Shown piece by piece: positions 61,073 through 64,000 of a stretch of 64,000 bases of DNA. The notes under the pieces are model-generated. The model saw nothing but the letters and a program-made list of their open reading frames with translations. It did no database searches and was not told the DNA's origin. Both the position numbers and the translations under genes were made by a program. The number at the start of each line of letters is the position of its first letter. The first letter of the stretch is position 1. Location: contig OZ231126.1 in NCBI GenBank assembly GCA_965153355.1, positions 111,104,001-111,168,000 of the forward strand, written 5' to 3'. The stretch comes from Flaccisagitta enflata. Lineage: Eukaryota > Chaetognatha > Sagittoidea > Aphragmophora.

Positions 61073-61868
61073 GCAACTCCCAATCTCCTCGTCGATGTCG
61101 TCATTGGGATCCGCAAGATCGACAACGATGAACGTCGTCGCCGAAATTCATGAACCGCCATCTTCCATCGGCGCAATTTATGAGATTCCTTCCACGTCTG
61201 TGGGAACGTCCAACTTGACAGGAGTGACTGTTCAGTCATCCAACCAGGTGAGTTTACTCATTCACACTTTCACATTCGTGTTTACATTTACATTTGCATC
61301 CACACATTCATTCATTCTTTCATTCATTCATTCAATCATTCATTCATTCGTTTATTTGTTCATTCGTTCATTCTTTCATTCATTCATTCATTTGTTTATT
61401 CTTTCTTTCATTCATTCATTCATTCTTTCAGTCGTTCTTTCATACATTGACTGATTTGTTCGTTGACTAATTTCTTCATTCATTCATTGACCAATTTATT
61501 TATTCATTTGTTTAAACATTTGTCAATCTCATTTTTTACAGATGCGACACCCTTCTCGCCCTTCGAGTCGACGGGGGAGTGGAGACGAGGTCGTTGTCGA
61601 CGAGGATGCGGCGTCGGCTGCAGCGGCCCAACTCCTCGCCCTCTCTACCACGGTCAACATTGCTCCCCTGGTCGACGAACAAATCCCCATCTACACGCAA
61701 AGCTCTCGCATGGCGGCGAGTCTCTCCACGCCTTCGGGAAGCTCAGCTCTACGATCCGTCATCCTGGAACGTTCGGCGAATCTTCAAAGTGCGCCGGAAG
61801 GAATGGACGTCGTCGATGACCGTCAATTCGTCGACATTCAACCAAACATCGGTTCTTCATCTTTGTAA
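60312..61868 (+). pseudogene. Pro/Gln-rich multi-exon gene, frame change at a poly-C run
   Basis: Exons about 60312-60660, 60801-61248 and 61542-61868. Exon 1 opens EIMKLASEEASAAYDLPLQN and becomes Pro-rich. At CCCCCCC (60531-60537) the coding-like frame switches to one reading VLPPVSQVLPQQREVERV up to the donor at 60661. Exon 2 holds a polyglutamine region (about 60888-61075) and ends GVTVQSSNQ before GTGAGT. Exon 3 is acidic/Ala-rich, ending TAA or TAG near 61868. It resembles a disordered regulatory protein. It may be the 3' part of the gene starting at 57537, since an upstream exon ends in matching phase. No family was recognised. Confidence 0.45.
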
Positions 61869-63518
61869 GAAAGACATTCTAGCCTCCTGTAGGGAAATTT
61901 TGCCTCTTGTAGGAAATTTGATCTAGCCTCCTGTAGGGAAATTTTGCCTCTTGTAGGATTTTTCTTTGTTTATCATTTAGCCGTCACACACACACACTTT
62001 TGCATAATAAATTTACAGATAGAGAGAATCCGTAGATAAAGAGAGAACATTTCTAAACTAAAATATCAAAACGAATATCAAAACGAATATCAAAACTACT
62101 AGACATAATCAATAATAAATATTCAATAATCATGTAATCACCTAATCTAAAAAATTTTTTCTGCAAAAAGTATGCAAAAAGTATTTATGGTTTTTTCTAC
62201 ATCTTTTGGCACGTTATACGAAAATATCCTAATTTTCTGAATTTTTTTCTGCATTTTTTTACATTTTAGTACAAAATACAAAAAATATCCCTTATGCTAT
62301 TCAAATTCAGTACAAATACTACATCATTAAATTCCATTTTCTGAAAACAAATAAAGCTGAAATAAGACAGAATCAAAGTGAGGTCGGGTACCTGTTATAA
62401 TCTAGGCAATGACTATTCTACCAATAAACATATCAATATGATAATCGCATATAATCACATATATAAACTAAGTTTCTAATAAATGGCACAAAATCACGGC
62501 AAGTATATAAAGCAAGGCAGATGATGAAACGTTCATGGCATTGGTAGTACTGATTTAGTACTACAATGAGAATCCATGAGACTGAACGAAAATGTATCCC
62601 AAATTTTTATGATCAGCGGAATATGAGAAATATTTATCTTAATCTCTAAGACAAAAACTACTAATCCAAAAGCCAAGACGAAAATTACTAACTCATATTT
62701 TAATCTTACTCTCATATCATAATCTCATATCTTAATCACTATAGTTTAATCTCTTCTTAAAACAATTTACACATTACATGAATTCTAGTAGCTGAAATTT
62801 TTTTTTTTTTGTTTGTCGAAAGTGTAAACAACATTACCAACGTGTAACAGAGGAAAGTTATTTTTTACGCAATATAATATGATCTTCCATTAAGACATCT
62901 AGACATCCAATCCTTGAAATTTACTAACATTATTCTATCATTTGTTAGAAATTTTAAAGTATCTAAATATTGACACACTTTGCCCGATACCAACGACATC
63001 TCCTAGTTTTTGCGCTTTACAGTCATATCGTTGTACTAAAGCTGTTTCTATATCACAGACTAGGACCAAATGTATCACCAGGATGGTTGCAAGCAGAAAT
63101 GATTTTCCACACCCTTGAACAGGCCCCCTTGTGTAAATAATTGATATTATTATTTTGATTATGATACTTAAACCGTTTTATATGCGAAACTTATGTATTA
63201 TTTTAATCTGGGTAAATAACTACAAAGCTCCGATTCTCTGAATTACTGTACTTGAGAGGCAGCACACTGAAAGAAATCGGAATGGAAAGCAATATGTCTA
63301 CCAATCTGTTTGGACTCTGTATACCATCACAAGTCCATTCTTTTTGCCTTCTTATCATCATTATTCAATAATCACAATATACTCAATATTCACTCAATGT
63401 CGTCTTATATCTGTACTTTTTTTTTCTTTACCGATGAATCAATTTTGACTGAATGAATTCACGATGAAATGCATATTCTATAACCTAACCTAACCTAATC
63501 ATTTTATGACAATTTGAT
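61869..63518. other. AT-rich region, no gene seen
   Basis: A short duplicated block (CTCCTGTAGGGAAATTTTGC, 61884-61955), a TATA-like ATATAAAG near 62502 and a CCTAACCTAACCTAA run near 63485 were noted. Otherwise featureless. Confidence 0.6.
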
Positions 63519-63776
63519 TTGTTTTTCATCTTAGATACACCTTATCGAGATCATAGTAGCAGTGAATTTTCACAGAGAGTTGTCCATCCTTCTCTAGCAT
63601 TCATAACGTTTCCTGAGATTTTAGTTTTTGTCATTTCTTTTATTGAGTGGTACTTTTATGTGGTTAGCACACACACGGTGACGGGATTCCTTATTCAAGA
63701 TTTTGATTACAGCCCTTCGTACTATCAACATCAATGTTTCTCTGTACAATGTAACACTCTGTGTATTGATTTTTAA
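63519..63776 (+). other. Weak open stretch, possible terminal exon
   Basis: Open from an acceptor-like TCTTAG (63534) to TAA at 63774-63776, with a hydrophobic middle (FITFPEILVFVISFIEWYFY). Could encode a membrane segment. No start or upstream exon was identified, and chance is possible. The last 220 bases show nothing. Confidence 0.2.
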
Positions 63777-64000
63777 TTCACTTCATATACGAGGAACTTT
63801 ACCATGATTATTACAGAACTGAGAGCGCGCAAGCAAACGTCAATGCGAACTGATGTGCTTTTTCCCCTTCCCCCCCCCCTTTATTAATTTTCATCTTATA
63901 CTCTACTATACTCAAATGTTGTATACTCTACTATAATCTCTCAATGTCGTATAATCACTAAGAAGTAATTTTATGTATACATAATCCATTTCTGGTAAGA

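Noticed and set aside
63485-63497. Telomere-like CCTAACCTAACCTAA
   Set aside because: Only about three units in isolation; too short to claim an interstitial telomere.

Overview
HOST AND GENERAL CHARACTER. The window looks like animal nuclear DNA. It carries a tRNA-Ile(UAU) gene with a short intron, of the kind found in animals. Protein genes are split by GT-AG introns, and an extreme load of simple repeats fills almost every intron and spacer: (GA)n, (TGAA)n, (GAT)n, (CAA)n, (GGAT)n, (GACT)n. The recognisable genes are not ordinary cellular genes. They are those of Polinton/Maverick elements, the virus-like transposons related to adintoviruses: protein-primed family B DNA polymerase, packaging ATPase, retroviral-type integrase, penton-like minor capsid protein, double-jelly-roll major capsid protein (MCP) and adenovirus-type protease. 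The host cannot be named from the sequence alone. LAYOUT. (1) Bases 1-16760 and 52800 to about 57100 are parts of an older Polinton-type locus. In order it holds a Ser/Lys-rich ORF broken by a composite insertion, three unrecognised ORFs, a nine-exon MCP, an Arg-rich core-like protein, a spliced ATPase, two accessory ORFs (one split by a 175-bp MITE), integrase, penton, a basic protein, and a second, different MCP. After 52800 come the rest of that MCP, a protease and Arg-rich core proteins. (2) About 2.5 kb of this locus (basic-protein tail plus MCP, about 14007-16507) is tandemly duplicated. (3) A complete 36,039-bp Polinton (16761-52799) is inserted in the second copy of the MCP gene. It has 5'-AG...CT-3' ends, about 240-bp imperfect terminal inverted repeats and a 6-bp target duplication (ATCCTC). 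(4) From 57.5 to 61.9 kb there are unrecognised multi-exon genes with a membrane segment and a polyglutamine tract. The last 2 kb is nearly empty. THE 36-KB ELEMENT. Its left half is a forward-strand replication, packaging and capsid module: ORF354, POLB (seven exons, one of them 13 nt), a 129-aa ORF, ATPase (five exons, with the tRNA gene inside one intron), two accessory ORFs, integrase, penton, basic protein and MCP. Its right half is cargo on both strands: a short membrane protein, a deoxynucleoside kinase, a bZIP-like polyQ protein, a six-exon 455-aa protein, dTMP kinase, a C2H2 zinc-finger protein, a large low-complexity protein, a mucin-like type I membrane protein with signal peptide and membrane anchor, and a complete dUTPase. 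This is larger and richer in nucleotide-metabolism genes than the usual 15-25 kb Polinton. It resembles an integrated, spliced, large-genome adintovirus. Several genes carry single in-frame stops or frame changes in mononucleotide runs, so present-day activity is uncertain. HOW IT FITS TOGETHER. Integrase and inverted repeats account for integration, POLB for copying, and ATPase plus MCP, penton, basic proteins and (in the older locus) protease for virion building. The kinases and dUTPase would raise dNTP supply and keep uracil out of DNA. In both elements MCP, ATPase and POLB have introns, whereas the block from the accessory ORFs through integrase and penton to the basic protein is intronless.
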